A DNA stretch of 64,000 bases from Leminorella richardii (GTDB lineage Bacteria; Pseudomonadota; Gammaproteobacteria; Enterobacterales; Enterobacteriaceae): assembly GCF_900478135.1 (NCBI RefSeq), contig NZ_LS483470.1, forward strand, positions 1,980,501-2,044,500, given 5' to 3'. Below the pieces are notes generated by a model. The model was given only the letters and a program-made list of their open reading frames with translations, ran no database searches and was not told the DNA's origin. Shown piece by piece: positions 51,038-61,012 of the stretch (position 1 is its first letter; each line of letters opens with the position of its first letter). The position numbers and the translations under genes are program-made.

Positions 51038-51967
51038 TTACCCTTCAAGCGCGGCCTGTAAGCTGGCAGGATCGTTAACCGCTGCAGCGGTCAGACTGTC
51101 TACAATGCGCTTGGTCAAACCGGTCAATACTTTGCCCGGGCCCATTTCCAATAGGTGCGTCACGCCCTGCGAAGCCATAAATTCGACGCTTTCTGTCCAG
51201 CGGACAGGGTTGTAGAGCTGGCGGATCAGCGCGTCGCGAATCGCATCGCCGCTGGTTTCTGCCTTTACATCTACATTGTTGATTACTGCGATTTCAGGCG
51301 CACTGAACGTAATGTCTTTTAATGCCTGAGCCAGTCTGTCAGCGGCGGGCTTCATTAACGCACAGTGGGACGGAACGCTGACAGACAGCGGCAGCGCCCG
51401 CTTGGCACCTGCGGCTTTACAGGCTGCACCCGCGCGCTCAACGGCTTCTTTATTGCCCGCAATGACAACCTGCCCCGGAGAGTTGAAGTTCACTGGTGCA
51501 ACAACCTGCCCCTGCGCAGACTCTTCACACGCCTTGGCGATTTCATCGTTACCGAGGCCGATAATCGCGTACATGGCTCCAGTGCCTTCAGGCACCGCAT
51601 CCTGCATCAGCTTACCGCGCAGCTCAACTAGACGAACCGCATCTTTAAATGCCAGTACGCCTGCGCATACCAGCGCAGAATATTCTCCCAGACTGTGTCC
51701 CGCCAACATGGCAGGCGCTTTACCACCCTTCTGCTGCCATACGCGCCAGACAGCCACCGACGCCGTCAACAGCGCTGGCTGGGTTTGCCACGTTTTGTTC
51801 AATTCGGCTTCTGGCCCCTGCTGAACCAGCTGCCACAGATCGTAGCCAAGCGCTTCTGACGCTTCTGCAAACGTTTCTTTTACCAGAGGAAACTCTTCTG
51901 CCAGTGCGGCAAGCATGCCGACAGATTGAGAACCCTGTCCCGGAAAGACAACGGCAAATTGACTCAT
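51038..51967 (-). CDS. fabD: Malonyl-CoA:ACP transacylase FabD
   Basis: A 309-residue acyltransferase. The oxyanion start VFPGQGSQ, the catalytic Ser in AGHSLGEYSALVCAG (GHSLG), and the catalytic His in VPSHCALM are present. Loads malonate on ACP. Same operon position and length as E. coli. Confidence 0.97.
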   Translation of the reverse strand: MSQFAVVFPGQGSQSVGMLAALAEEFPLVKETFAEASEALGYDLWQLVQQGPEAELNKTWQTQPALLTASVAVWRVWQQKGGKAPAMLAGHSLGEYSALVCAGVLAFKDAVRLVELRGKLMQDAVPEGTGAMYAIIGLGNDEIAKACEESAQGQVVAPVNFNSPGQVVIAGNKEAVERAGAACKAAGAKRALPLSVSVPSHCALMKPAADRLAQALKDITFSAPEIAVINNVDVKAETSGDAIRDALIRQLYNPVRWTESVEFMASQGVTHLLEMGPGKVLTGLTKRIVDSLTAAAVNDPASLQAALEG

Positions 51968-51989
51968 AGTTTTATTATTCCTAATGCTA

Positions 51990-52943
51990 TTAGAATCGAA
52001 TTAACGCTGAGCCCCAGGTGAAACCACCGCCGAAGGCCTCAAGTAGAATTAGCTGACCGCGCTGAATACGCCCATCCCTCACCGCCTCGTCCAGTGCGGA
52101 CGGCACCGACGCAGCAGATGTGTTACCGTGGCGGTCGAGAGTGATAACCACTTTTTCCAGGCCCATACCCAGCTTTTTGGCGGTCGCAGAAATAATGCGA
52201 AGATTCGCCTGATGGGGAACTAGCCAGTCCAGCTCTGATTTATCGATACCGTTCGCTTCAAGCGTTTCATCAACAATGTGAGCCAGCTCGGTAACGGCGA
52301 CTTTAAAGACGTCATTGCCTTTCATTGTCAGAAAATCTGGTTTGTTGGGATCGACGCGGTCGTGATTAGGTAGCGTCAGCAGTTCGCCATAGCGGCCGTC
52401 AGCGTGAAGATGGGTCGAAATGATGCCCGGCTCTTCAGAAGCGCCAATCACCATCGCACCAGCGCCGTCGCCAAACAGAATAATCGTCCCGCGATCGGTC
52501 GGATCCAGCGTACGGCTCAATGCGTCAGAACCAATAACCAGCGCCGTTTTTACAAAGCCGGTTTTAATAAACTGATCGGCGACGCTCAGAGCGTAGGCAA
52601 AGCCGGCACAGGCTGCCGCAACGTCAAATGCGGCGGCGTCCTTAATGCCCAAATAGTTCTGAATTTCGCAGGCCGCGCTGGGAAATGCGTTGCTTGACGA
52701 GGTAGTGGCAACAATAATCAGGCCAATATCATTTTTGTCGATACCCGCCATTTCAATCGCTCTGTCCGCAGCGTGACAGCCCATTGTTGCTACCGTTTCA
52801 TCCGGCGCGGCGATGTGGCGCTGGCGAATGCCCGTGCGTGACACGATCCATTCGTCGCTCGTTTCCACGATTTTCTCTAAATCAGCATTGGTACGCACAT
52901 GTACCGGCAGGTAGCTGCCGGTACCGAGAATTTTTGTATACAT
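51990..52943 (-). CDS. fabH: 3-oxoacyl-ACP synthase III (FabH)
   Basis: A 317-residue KAS III initiating fatty acid synthesis from acetyl-CoA and malonyl-ACP. Catalytic Cys in DVAAACAGFAYAL, His in LVPHQANLRI, and Asn in DRHGNTSAASVP. Six bp after plsX, so coupled. Length as in E. coli. Confidence 0.97.
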   Translation of the reverse strand: MYTKILGTGSYLPVHVRTNADLEKIVETSDEWIVSRTGIRQRHIAAPDETVATMGCHAADRAIEMAGIDKNDIGLIIVATTSSSNAFPSAACEIQNYLGIKDAAAFDVAAACAGFAYALSVADQFIKTGFVKTALVIGSDALSRTLDPTDRGTIILFGDGAGAMVIGASEEPGIISTHLHADGRYGELLTLPNHDRVDPNKPDFLTMKGNDVFKVAVTELAHIVDETLEANGIDKSELDWLVPHQANLRIISATAKKLGMGLEKVVITLDRHGNTSAASVPSALDEAVRDGRIQRGQLILLEAFGGGFTWGSALIRF

Positions 52944-52949
52944 GAAATG

Positions 52950-53978
52950 TCATTCACTCTTTGGTAATACCGCCTGAAGACGAGCGGCAATTTGCATGGG
53001 AACGCTGCGTTCCACGGTCTGTATGGCCTGTTCTATGGCAACGGCAAACGCCTGTTGATTTGCCGCACCGTGACTTTTAATCACCGTACCGCGTAATCCT
53101 AACAGACAAGCCCCGTTATATCGATCGGGATTTAGATGACCGAAACGTTTAGATAAGCGTTTTTTAAACCAATAGCTAAAAAGCTTCATCCACCAGGTAG
53201 GTTTCCGCTTTCCTGAGGACAAGAGCGACAGGAAAACGCGAATCACTCCTTCCAGCGTCTTTAAGGTGACGTTACCAACAAAGCCGTCGCACACCAGCAC
53301 GTCCGTCTTTCCAGTTAACAGGTCATTCCCCTCAAGATAGCCAATATAGTTTATTTGCTGAATATTCTTAAGAATAGAGGCAGCAGCTTGAATATTATCA
53401 AGCCCCTTCGTCTCTTCCTCACCAATATTCAGCAGCGCAACTCGTGGATTCGCCACCTGTAAAACTTCTTCCGCCATGACGGCACCCATGACAGCAAACT
53501 GCACCAGCATGTCACCATCGCACTCTACGTTCGCCCCAAGATCCAGAACGAGGGTTGCTCCCCCCTGCTGATTTGGGATTGCTGACACCAGCGCCGGGCG
53601 GTTTATTCCGTCAAGGGGCTTTAGCGTCAGCTTTGCTAGTCCCATCAGCGCCCCCGTATTTCCTGCGCTCACACATGCCATTGCCGAACCGTTTTTCACC
53701 AGTTCCAGCGCAATACGCATTGAAGTGCCGCGGCTATTGCGGATAGCTTGAGATGGCTTAGCGTCGTTTGCAATAACGAGGTCTGCGGGAACAATTTCAA
53801 GACGCGAGAGAATATCGGAAGAAGCGGATTTGAGCAGAGGCTCAATTTCAGAAGGTAAACCCACCAGTTTGATAGAAAGAGTTGGGTTAGAATCCAGCGC
53901 CTGCAGAGATGCAGGCACTGTGACGCAGGGACCGAAGTCCCCGCCCATAGCATCTAACGCAATGGTTAGACTTGCCAA
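52950..53978 (-). CDS. plsX: Phosphate acyltransferase PlsX
   Basis: A 342-residue enzyme making acyl-phosphate from acyl-ACP for PlsY in phospholipid synthesis. Conserved N-terminus TIALDAMGGDFGP, and the glycine-rich SAGNTGALMGLAK. Position after rpmF as in E. coli. Confidence 0.96.
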   Translation of the reverse strand: MASLTIALDAMGGDFGPCVTVPASLQALDSNPTLSIKLVGLPSEIEPLLKSASSDILSRLEIVPADLVIANDAKPSQAIRNSRGTSMRIALELVKNGSAMACVSAGNTGALMGLAKLTLKPLDGINRPALVSAIPNQQGGATLVLDLGANVECDGDMLVQFAVMGAVMAEEVLQVANPRVALLNIGEEETKGLDNIQAAASILKNIQQINYIGYLEGNDLLTGKTDVLVCDGFVGNVTLKTLEGVIRVFLSLLSSGKRKPTWWMKLFSYWFKKRLSKRFGHLNPDRYNGACLLGLRGTVIKSHGAANQQAFAVAIEQAIQTVERSVPMQIAARLQAVLPKSE

Positions 53979-53992
53979 GGTATCACCTAAAA

Positions 53993-54163
53993 TTACTTAG
54001 CGATTACCTTGCGGCCACGATAGTAACCGTTCGCGGTAACGTGGTGACGCAGATGGGTTTCACCTGATGCTTTATCCACAGATACTGCAGCGGTAGTCAG
54101 TGCATCGTGAGAACGACGCATGCCACGTCTTGAACGGGTACTTTTGTTCTGTTGTACGGCCAT
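53993..54163 (-). CDS. rpmF: 50S ribosomal protein L32
   Basis: A 56-residue frame, MAVQQNKSTRSRRGMRRSHD continuing to YYRGRKVIAK. It matches E. coli L32 throughout (57 residues). It lacks the Cys4 zinc site found in Gram-positive L32, as is normal for enterobacteria. It lies 16 bp after yceD and 14 bp before plsX in one operon. Confidence 0.97.
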   Translation of the reverse strand: MAVQQNKSTRSRRGMRRSHDALTTAAVSVDKASGETHLRHHVTANGYYRGRKVIAK

Positions 54164-54179
54164 CGACCTTACTCCTCGG

Positions 54180-54701
54180 TTACTTTTGCTTTAAACTGGC
54201 TAATACGGCAAATGGATTTGGCTTTTCCGCCTCAGGAGGCAGTTCGCCAAACGTCATGTCCGCGTCGGACACTTCACAGTGTTCATGTTCATGCACCGGC
54301 ACGAGCGGCAAAGACAGAATGAGTTCATCCTCTGTCAGCGCCAGCAGATCGATTTCGCCAAACTCGTCGACGTCGACCGGCTCGTAACCTGCCGGTAATG
54401 CCTCTGCCTGCTCATCATTTTTGACCGGGCTGAAACAATACGTTGCCTGAACGGTGTATGCATAGGGCTGATTGCAGCGCTGGCAGAGGAGCGTCACGGG
54501 AACCGTTGCCTCTCCGCGCAGAACGACCAAGCGCTGGTTGTCGATAAAAAACGACAGCTCAGCCTCAATGTCACCATCCACGCTCGCTACCGACTCAGCC
54601 AAACGCGTAGCCTGCTCTGCGGTGTAAACACCGACATAGTCTAGACTTTTTTGCGCCGCGCGAAGCGAGTCGATAGTTAAGGGTAATTTTACCTTTTGCA
54701 T
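54180..54701 (-). CDS. yceD: YceD, DUF177 protein
   Basis: A 173-residue DUF177 protein with the C-x2-C pair (TLLCQRCNQPYAY) and an acidic C-terminal half. YceD homologues are linked to 23S rRNA accumulation and ribosome assembly in bacteria and plastids. It is always upstream of rpmF, as here. First gene of yceD-rpmF-plsX-fabHDG. Confidence 0.92.
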   Translation of the reverse strand: MQKVKLPLTIDSLRAAQKSLDYVGVYTAEQATRLAESVASVDGDIEAELSFFIDNQRLVVLRGEATVPVTLLCQRCNQPYAYTVQATYCFSPVKNDEQAEALPAGYEPVDVDEFGEIDLLALTEDELILSLPLVPVHEHEHCEVSDADMTFGELPPEAEKPNPFAVLASLKQK

Positions 54702-54962
54702 AGGGCGCGCATATTATCGCTGTCACGGCTTTTAGTCAAAGGAAAAGCGTGCAGTAAACATGCTTTTTAACATATTAGGCTCTTTATATGACGCACAGTT
54801 TAAAATAGCCGCCAATATTTCTCCACGACTATTACTTCGTGGCTATTAATAGAAAGGCCTTTTTCTTTATACAAACGGAATCATCTAAATAGCCTATTTT
54901 ATTTTTGGGCCTGATAAAATAAACCGAGTACACTGCCGTTTTACCTTTGTTTCGGAATCCCT

Positions 54963-55553
54963 ATGGCCTCGCTTATCCTTGCCTCTACGTCCCCCTATCG
55001 TCAGTCTTTGCTGGCTAAACTGTCGCTCCCCTTCACAGCAATGGCGCCCGATGTTGACGAAACTCCCCTTCCCGGAGAGTCCGCAGAGAATTTAGTGGTA
55101 AGACTATCGAAACTCAAAGCTCAGGATATTGCGCGTCAGCATTCCCAATCGCTGGTCATTGGTTCAGATCAGGTGTGTGTTCTGAATGGGCGCATCACGG
55201 GCAAGCCCCTGACGCGTGAAAACGCAGTTGCTCAGCTGACTCAGGCTAGTGGAAGCGCGGTAACCTTCTATACAGGGCTTTGCCTTTATATACCGCAAAC
55301 AAACGTCTACCGTACTCTTTGTGAAACCTTCATTGTTCACTTTCGTCTTCTTAGCCAGTCTGAAATAGTGGCCTATATAGAAAAAGAGCAGCCGCTGTAT
55401 TGTGCAGGCAGTTTCAAGTCTGAGGGTTTAGGCATTACTCTATTTGACCGCTTGGAAGGTCGCGATCCCAATACTCTCGTTGGACTACCGTTGATTGCTC
55501 TCAATGAACTGCTAAGAGAGGCCGGAGTTAATCCTCTGCTTGAACATAAGTGA
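54963..55553 (+). CDS. yceF: Maf-family 7-methyl-GTP pyrophosphatase (YceF)
   Basis: A 196-residue Maf-like nucleotide pyrophosphatase. N-terminal LASTSPYRQSLLAKL, SDQVCVLNG with the catalytic Asp, and GRDPNTLVGLPL at the C-terminus. The YceF subgroup prefers m7GTP and is a housecleaning enzyme. Divergent from yceD as in E. coli. Confidence 0.93.
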   Translation: MASLILASTSPYRQSLLAKLSLPFTAMAPDVDETPLPGESAENLVVRLSKLKAQDIARQHSQSLVIGSDQVCVLNGRITGKPLTRENAVAQLTQASGSAVTFYTGLCLYIPQTNVYRTLCETFIVHFRLLSQSEIVAYIEKEQPLYCAGSFKSEGLGITLFDRLEGRDPNTLVGLPLIALNELLREAGVNPLLEHK

Positions 55554-55599
55554 CATTGTCACCTATATCTACCTTGGATAGAAAACGTAAGCAAAAAAT

Positions 55600-55629
55600 A
55601 AGGCCGCATATCAGTCAGCGGCCTTTTTC
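55600..55629. terminator. Bidirectional terminator between yceF and rluC
   Basis: AAGGCCGC-ATATCAGTCA-GCGGCCTT followed by TTT, with A6 on the left side. Confidence 0.88.
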
Positions 55630-55646
55630 ATTAAAAATCATCTAGG

Positions 55647-56600
55647 TTATTTTGCGTTTCGCAACACAGATAAACAGTGGCGTAACGTCTCGTCCAGCGG
55701 TGCTTCAACACGCACTGTCTCTCCTGTCGACGGGTGTTCAAAACGCAGCGCCGCCGCGTGCAGAAATAGCCTATTCAATCCCGTGCCGGCTAACGTTGCA
55801 TCAAACTCTCGATCGCCATAGCGGTCATCAAACGCAATAGGATGGCCCGCGTGCAGCGTATGAACACGAATTTGGTGAGTCCTTCCCGTCACCGGGCTGG
55901 CTTTAATCAGCGTCGCTAAAGCAAAACGTTCTTCAACCTTAAAGCGCGTTTCTGAAGGCTTACCTTCGGCGTCAACGCGAACAATACGCTCGCCGCTTTG
56001 CAGCACGTTTTTAAGCAGCGGTGCCTGCACCACTTTGCAGTGAGACTGCCACTGGCCGCGCACTAGCGCCAGATAGTCTTTTTGCATAGTTTTCAGTCTG
56101 AGCTGCTCATGGAGTGAGCGCAGCGCAGAGCGCTTTTTCGCGACTAAAAGTACCCCAGACGTTTCTCTGTCAAGGCGATGAACCAATTCAAGAAAGCGGG
56201 CATCTGGCCGCAGAGCTCGAAGACCTTCAATAGCGCCAAAACTTAGGCCGCTTCCACCGTGCACAGCAGTTCCTGAAGGCTTATTCAGCACGAGCAGGTG
56301 CTCATCCTCAAAAATAATGCAGTGTTCCAATGCTGCCACCTTCTCCAGTTTGGCAGAAACAGCGTTTTCAGCCCTTTCTGCCACTCTGACCGGAGGAATG
56401 CGCAACATGTCCCCCGCCTCCAGCTTATATTCTGGCTTAACGCGCTTTTTATTCACGCGCACTTCACCTTTACGCAGGATTCGATAAATCATACTTTTTG
56501 GCACGCCTTTTAGCTGTGCAATCAAAAAGTTATCCACGCGCTGACCGGCCGTGTCGGCTTCAATGGTGACGATTTGTACTGTAGCTTGATGTGTTTTCAT
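55647..56600 (-). CDS. rluC: 23S rRNA pseudouridine(955/2504/2580) synthase RluC
   Basis: A 317-residue pseudouridine synthase with an N-terminal S4 domain (about 20-80, GQRVDNFLIAQLKGVPKSMIYR) and the RluA-type catalytic domain with the Asp in HRLDRETSGVLL. Modifies three uridines in 23S rRNA. It is divergent from rne as in E. coli. Confidence 0.96.
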   Translation of the reverse strand: MKTHQATVQIVTIEADTAGQRVDNFLIAQLKGVPKSMIYRILRKGEVRVNKKRVKPEYKLEAGDMLRIPPVRVAERAENAVSAKLEKVAALEHCIIFEDEHLLVLNKPSGTAVHGGSGLSFGAIEGLRALRPDARFLELVHRLDRETSGVLLVAKKRSALRSLHEQLRLKTMQKDYLALVRGQWQSHCKVVQAPLLKNVLQSGERIVRVDAEGKPSETRFKVEERFALATLIKASPVTGRTHQIRVHTLHAGHPIAFDDRYGDREFDATLAGTGLNRLFLHAAALRFEHPSTGETVRVEAPLDETLRHCLSVLRNAK

Positions 56601-57210
56601 GGCGTCGATTCTAGCACGATCGCTTTTTGCTAAAAACGCCCCTATAAAATTGTTTTATGACTACACTTAAACATGACCCTGTTTACGCCATAAAACGAAC
56701 TGAATTTTGTTGTGGACAAAAAATATCCCCCGGCGCAGATCGTAATCTGCGCGCGGTTTTCAACATCTTTTCCACAACTTTATGCTTAAGTGCAAAAGTC
56801 ACCTTGCCATAATGCCTTGGGCAGTTAATAATGTGGCTGATTTTCTGCCCTGCCTCCTCTAAATTGAGAATGACGGGCAAAAAATGATATTTGCAGATAG
56901 CTCAAACGGTGCGGCAATGGCGTAAGACACGGTGAGTATCAGGCAATAAGCGAGCTGCGACGAGCGGCTTGGATGGTTATAGCGAAAATCGGTTGGGTTC
57001 AAGACAGTCTAGCGTCAGCCGCCGTTTTTCCTGATAAAAAGCGCCGTTTTTTGCAAAGCAGAAACGGGCTTACCGAGATAATGCGCCCCTGTGCAGGCGA
57101 CAGCCGTGAGGTTGACGATCCTGCGATAAGACTCGGGGCCGTCGGTTCACGCCATCTCTTGACACCTCTCTCGCAGACTCAGTGGACAATAGAACAATGA
57201 GTATCTTTTA
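56601..57210. other. rluC-rne intergenic region with the rne leader
   Basis: 610 bp without a convincing gene; a 65-codon minus-strand frame here looks like chance. In E. coli rne has a structured 5' untranslated region of about 360 nt through which RNase E represses its own synthesis. The stretch from about 56880 to 57210 is in the same place and holds several GC-rich segments able to pair (for example around 57020-57050 and 57095-57130). Exact hairpins and start site were not modelled. Confidence 0.55.
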
Positions 57211-60200
57211 ATGAAAAGAATGTTGATTAACGCAACTCAACAGGAAGAGTTGCGCGTTGCTTTAGTTGATGGACAGCGTTTATATGACTTAGATATTGAA
57301 AGTCCTGGCCATGAACAAAAAAAGGCAAACATCTACAAAGGAAAAATTACCCGCGTAGAGCAGAGTCTCGAAGCTGCCTTCGTTGACTATGGTGCAGAGC
57401 GTCACGGTTTCCTCCCCTTCAAAGAAATTTCTCGCGAATACTTTTCATCCGGCGTCGGCGGCCGTCCTAATATCAAGGATGCCGTTCACGTAGGCCAAGA
57501 GGTGATCGTACAGGTAGACAAAGAAGAGCGTGGCAACAAAGGCGCGGCACTGACAACCTTTATTAGTCTGGCGGGCAGCTATCTGGTGCTCATGCCGAAC
57601 AACCCGCGCGCTGGCGGCATCTCTCGCAGAATTGAAGGGGACGATCGCCAAGAGCTTAAAGAAGCGCTGGATTCTCTAGAAGTGCCTGACGGCATGGGGC
57701 TTATCGTTCGCACCGCGGGCGTTGGCAAATCTGCCGAAGCGCTACAGTGGGATCTGTCTTTCCGCTTAAAACACTGGGAAGCCATTAAAAAAGCTGCTGA
57801 AAGCCGCCCTGCTCCGTTCCTTATTCATCAAGAAAGCAACGTTATCGTTCGCGCCTTCCGCGACTATCTCCGCCCTGATATTGGCGAGATCTTGATTGAC
57901 AACATCAAGATTCTTGACCTAGCCAAAGAGCACATCGCTGCGCTGGGTCGTCCGGACTTTAGCAGCAAGATTAAAGCCTATTCAGGCGAAGTTCCGCTGT
58001 TTAGCCACTATCAAATCGAATCTCAAATTGAATCAGCCTTCCAGCGCGAAGTTCGCCTGCCTTCCGGCGGTTCAATCGTTATCGATACGACCGAAGCGTT
58101 AACCGCCATCGACATCAACTCCGCCCGCTCAACTCGCGGCGGTGACATTGAAGAAACGGCGTTTAACACCAACCTGGAAGCGGCAGATGAAATTGCTCGC
58201 CAGCTTCGCTTGCGCGACTTGGGCGGCCTGATTGTCATCGACTACATCGATATGACACCGGTTCGCCATCAGCGCGAAGTTGAGAATCGCCTGCGTGAAG
58301 CCGTTCGTCAGGATCGCGCCCGTATCCAAATCGGCCGCATTTCCCGCTTTGGCCTGTTAGAAATGTCTCGGCAGCGTCTTAGCCCATCTCTGGGCGAGTC
58401 CAGCCACCATATCTGCCCGCGCTGTAGCGGTACAGGAACTATCCGCGACAACGAGTCTCTGTCTCTGTCTATCCTTCGCCTGATTGAAGAAGAAGCGCTG
58501 AAGGACAACACCAGAGAAGTTGACGCCATAGTTCCCGTTCAAATCGCCTCTTACCTGCTTAACGAGAAGCGCGAGTCCATCAACGCTATTGAACGCCGTT
58601 CCGGCGGCAAAGTGCGCGTTGTTGTTGTACCTAACGACAATATGGAAACACCGCACTACGAAGTTATTCGCAAAAAACCTGGCGAAGAAAGTCAGGTGCT
58701 CAGCTATATGCTGCCACAGCTTCACGAAAGCGAAATCGAATCTGAAGAAGAAACCTATTTGGAGCGTAAAGCTCCTGAGCAGCCAGCCTTAGCCAGTTTC
58801 TCTATGCCAGCTGTCAGCGCGCCTCCGGTAGAAACCAAGGCACCACAGGTACCTGCTAGCGCCCCTGCGACTCCTGGGCTGTTCAGCCGTCTGGTAAGCG
58901 GATTGAAAAACCTGCTCGCCTCTCCAGAACCGGAAAAACCGGCTGCTGAAGTAACAAAAGAAAAGTCCTCTTCTGACCGCCCCGATCGTCGCAACGGACG
59001 TCGCAATAACGGTCGTAAAGAACGCAGTGAGCGTGGAGAGCGCAGCGATCGCGGTGACCGTAACTCAGAGCGCCCAGCACGCGATTCAAATCAGGACACG
59101 CGCCGTAATAATCGTCAGTCTACGGCTCAGGATTCTGAAACCGAGAACACCGAAAACCGTCGCGAGACTCGCGCCGAGCGTCAGCGTCGTCGTAATGAAG
59201 AGAAACGTCAACAGCAGGCCCTGAATCAGCAGAACGACTCTGTTTCAGAAAGCACAGCTGAAGACGCAACCTCCGAAGAAGAAAGACCAGCAGCGCCAAC
59301 TCAGCGTCGCCAGCGCCGTCAAATGTCACAGAAGGTTCGTACTTCTACGACAGAGCGCAGCGCAGACGTCAGTGAAAGCGCACCGAGTCAGCCGTCTTCC
59401 GGTGAAGAGATCAAGCTGCTTCCTCAGCCAAGCAAGGCCGAGCGGGAAAATGATGCTGCGTCCGAAGGTACAGAGAAAAACACCTTCAACAACGGCGCTG
59501 ATAACAACGGCATGCCTCGCCGCTCACGTCGTTCACCTCGTCACCTGCGCGTCAGCGGTCAGCGCCGCCGTCGCTATCGTGATGAGAAATACCCTACCGC
59601 TTCACCAATGCCTTTAGCTGCCGCAGCCGCGTCACCTGAACTGGCGTCAGGTAAGGTCTTTATCAACTACGCTGCACTTATCGCTCAGCAAGAAGCTGCC
59701 GCTCAGGCCGAAGATCGTGAACAGCAGGCTATTACCCCTGTTGACATTACAGCGCCTGTAGAACAGACAGCTCCTGCTGTAGAGGTCGTTGCTGCCCCTA
59801 TTGCTCAGGCCGTCACGACTGCCGTAGAGAGCGTAGAGGTAGAAGTACCGTCTCAGGTATCTTTCGCTAAAGTGGAAGTCGTTGAGCCAGCCGCTGAAAT
59901 AGCAAATGCTGAACCTGCCTCTGTAGAAGCAGAACCTGCCATTGAGAAAAAGACGGACGTTCTTACCTCAATTTCCACGCCAGAACCTATTCGCGTACCT
60001 AGCGGCATAGAAACTCTGCAAAGCGAAAGCTATAGCAGCGCGTCAGCCCCTGCAGCATCTCCGGCTCCGGTGGTACAGGAAGAAAAGCCTACGCCAGTAG
60101 CTGTCGCTCAAGTGGAAACCAAGACAGAAGATGCACCTGTTCAGGAATTCGCTAGCCGTGCGCAAAACGTTGCAAGCGCTCCGGCCTTCAAGCCTGCTGC

Positions 60201-60366
60201 GGTGCCAATGGAGGATTATTCGCCAGCACCTGTAGCGCAAGCGCATGTGGCTTCCCCTGCCGTCGTTGAGGCTGACGAACAGAGTTCTAAAGCTTCTGCT
60301 GGCGGCCATGCAGCTACCAACCGCGCTGCTGCACCAGCGGCAAGGCCTGCGCCTATCGACGACTAA
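57211..60366 (+). CDS. rne: Ribonuclease E
   Basis: A 1051-residue endoribonuclease and degradosome scaffold. The N-terminal catalytic half (about 1-510) has an S1 domain (about 37-120), the DNase I-like catalytic region with Asp in TALTAIDINS and VIDYIDM, and the zinc-link CPRCSGTG near 404. The C-terminal half is disordered: an amphipathic membrane anchor (GLFSRLVSGLKNLLAS, about 552-567), Arg-rich RNA-binding segments (about 590-800) and an Ala/Pro/Val-rich tail for enolase and PNPase binding. Slightly shorter than E. coli (1061). Confidence 0.97.
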   Translation: MKRMLINATQQEELRVALVDGQRLYDLDIESPGHEQKKANIYKGKITRVEQSLEAAFVDYGAERHGFLPFKEISREYFSSGVGGRPNIKDAVHVGQEVIVQVDKEERGNKGAALTTFISLAGSYLVLMPNNPRAGGISRRIEGDDRQELKEALDSLEVPDGMGLIVRTAGVGKSAEALQWDLSFRLKHWEAIKKAAESRPAPFLIHQESNVIVRAFRDYLRPDIGEILIDNIKILDLAKEHIAALGRPDFSSKIKAYSGEVPLFSHYQIESQIESAFQREVRLPSGGSIVIDTTEALTAIDINSARSTRGGDIEETAFNTNLEAADEIARQLRLRDLGGLIVIDYIDMTPVRHQREVENRLREAVRQDRARIQIGRISRFGLLEMSRQRLSPSLGESSHHICPRCSGTGTIRDNESLSLSILRLIEEEALKDNTREVDAIVPVQIASYLLNEKRESINAIERRSGGKVRVVVVPNDNMETPHYEVIRKKPGEESQVLSYMLPQLHESEIESEEETYLERKAPEQPALASFSMPAVSAPPVETKAPQVPASAPATPGLFSRLVSGLKNLLASPEPEKPAAEVTKEKSSSDRPDRRNGRRNNGRKERSERGERSDRGDRNSERPARDSNQDTRRNNRQSTAQDSETENTENRRETRAERQRRRNEEKRQQQALNQQNDSVSESTAEDATSEEERPAAPTQRRQRRQMSQKVRTSTTERSADVSESAPSQPSSGEEIKLLPQPSKAERENDAASEGTEKNTFNNGADNNGMPRRSRRSPRHLRVSGQRRRRYRDEKYPTASPMPLAAAAASPELASGKVFINYAALIAQQEAAAQAEDREQQAITPVDITAPVEQTAPAVEVVAAPIAQAVTTAVESVEVEVPSQVSFAKVEVVEPAAEIANAEPASVEAEPAIEKKTDVLTSISTPEPIRVPSGIETLQSESYSSASAPAASPAPVVQEEKPTPVAVAQVETKTEDAPVQEFASRAQNVASAPAFKPAAVPMEDYSPAPVAQAHVASPAVVEADEQSSKASAGGHAATNRAAAPAARPAPIDD

Positions 60367-60382
60367 TCGTCAAGCGTGATAC

Positions 60383-60410
60383 AAAAAACCCGCCAGTTGG
60401 CGGGTTTTTT
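60383..60410 (+). terminator. Terminator of rne
   Basis: ACCCGCC-AGTT-GGCGGGT followed by T5 and preceded by A residues. Confidence 0.9.
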
Positions 60411-60482
60411 ATTACTTATTTGCTTTGCTAGTTAAACGACGTTATTCAGCCAGCGGCATCGGCTTTTACACCTCAGGCAAAC

Positions 60483-60773
60483 TTAGTGCACTTTATGCAT
60501 CAAGTTAATAACCAGTGATTCCACCTTACCTTTAGTGAACTGAGCAAAAGAAGTAAAGTGTTCAGACTGATTGTGCAGATCCAGCGCTTCCTGTGAAGCC
60601 CAGCGCTCGATAAAGACATATACCATCGGATTGCGATTGTCCTGGTGCAGATCGTACTGATAGCAGCCCTCTTCGGCTCTGCTGCTGTCTACAATCTTTT
60701 TCAGCGCTTCCAACAGAGGAGCCTGAAAATCGCTCTTAATTGTCAGCGTAGCCACAATCGTAATTTCGCTCAT
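60483..60773 (-). CDS. ABM-domain monooxygenase-like protein (YgiN type)
   Basis: A 96-residue antibiotic-biosynthesis-monooxygenase domain protein: EEGCYQYDLHQDNRNP, YVFIERWASQEALDLHNQSEHF. Similar small dimeric ferredoxin-like proteins include E. coli YgiN (quinol monooxygenase) and LsrG. The substrate cannot be named from sequence. It lies alone between rne and trpL, convergent with rne and divergent from the trp promoter. Confidence 0.85.
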   Translation of the reverse strand: MSEITIVATLTIKSDFQAPLLEALKKIVDSSRAEEGCYQYDLHQDNRNPMVYVFIERWASQEALDLHNQSEHFTSFAQFTKGKVESLVINLMHKVH

Positions 60774-60891
60774 TATAAGATTTCCTTTACCGTAAAAGTG
60801 AACTCTAGCCTATTTTCACTCCTAATGAACTTTTTAGCCAGCGCCTTCTCTTTCCTTCACCCATGAATTTTATTCTCCCTGCATAAAGTCA

Positions 60892-60925
60892 TTGACACAT
60901 CGCTTCCGATCCAGTTAACTAGTTC
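60892..60925 (+). promoter_or_regulatory. trpE promoter with overlapping TrpR operator
   Basis: TTGACA (60892-60897), 17 bp, then TTAACT (60915-60920), the same hexamers and spacing as the E. coli trp promoter. The operator GATCCAGTTAACTAGTTC (60908-60925) covers the -10 box and matches the TrpR consensus GNACTAGTTAACTAGTNC at most positions. Confidence 0.9.
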
Positions 60926-60946
60926 ACAAATACTTGGAGGCAATCT

Positions 60947-61012
60947 ATGATTTCAGCAACGTTACGCACTCAGTGTGCAGCAACATTAGTGTGGTGGCCC
61001 GATACGCTTTAG
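60947..61012 (+). CDS. trpL: trp leader peptide 1
   Basis: A 21-residue leader frame, MISATLRTQCAATLVWWPDT plus Leu, with tandem Trp codons at positions 16-17, preceded by a strong GGAGG site. It controls attenuation: when charged tRNA-Trp is short, the ribosome stalls at the Trp codons and the downstream antiterminator forms. Position and design match enterobacterial trpL, though it is longer than the 14-residue E. coli peptide. Confidence 0.93.
   Translation: MISATLRTQCAATLVWWPDTL

Noticed and set aside
50608..51078. 156-codon plus-strand frame across fabG/fabD
   Set aside because: It spans the ends of two well-supported genes on the other strand and has no homology; a shadow frame.
56683..56880. 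65-codon minus-strand frame in the rluC-rne gap
   Set aside because: No ribosome site, odd composition, and it overlaps the region expected to be the rne promoter and leader.
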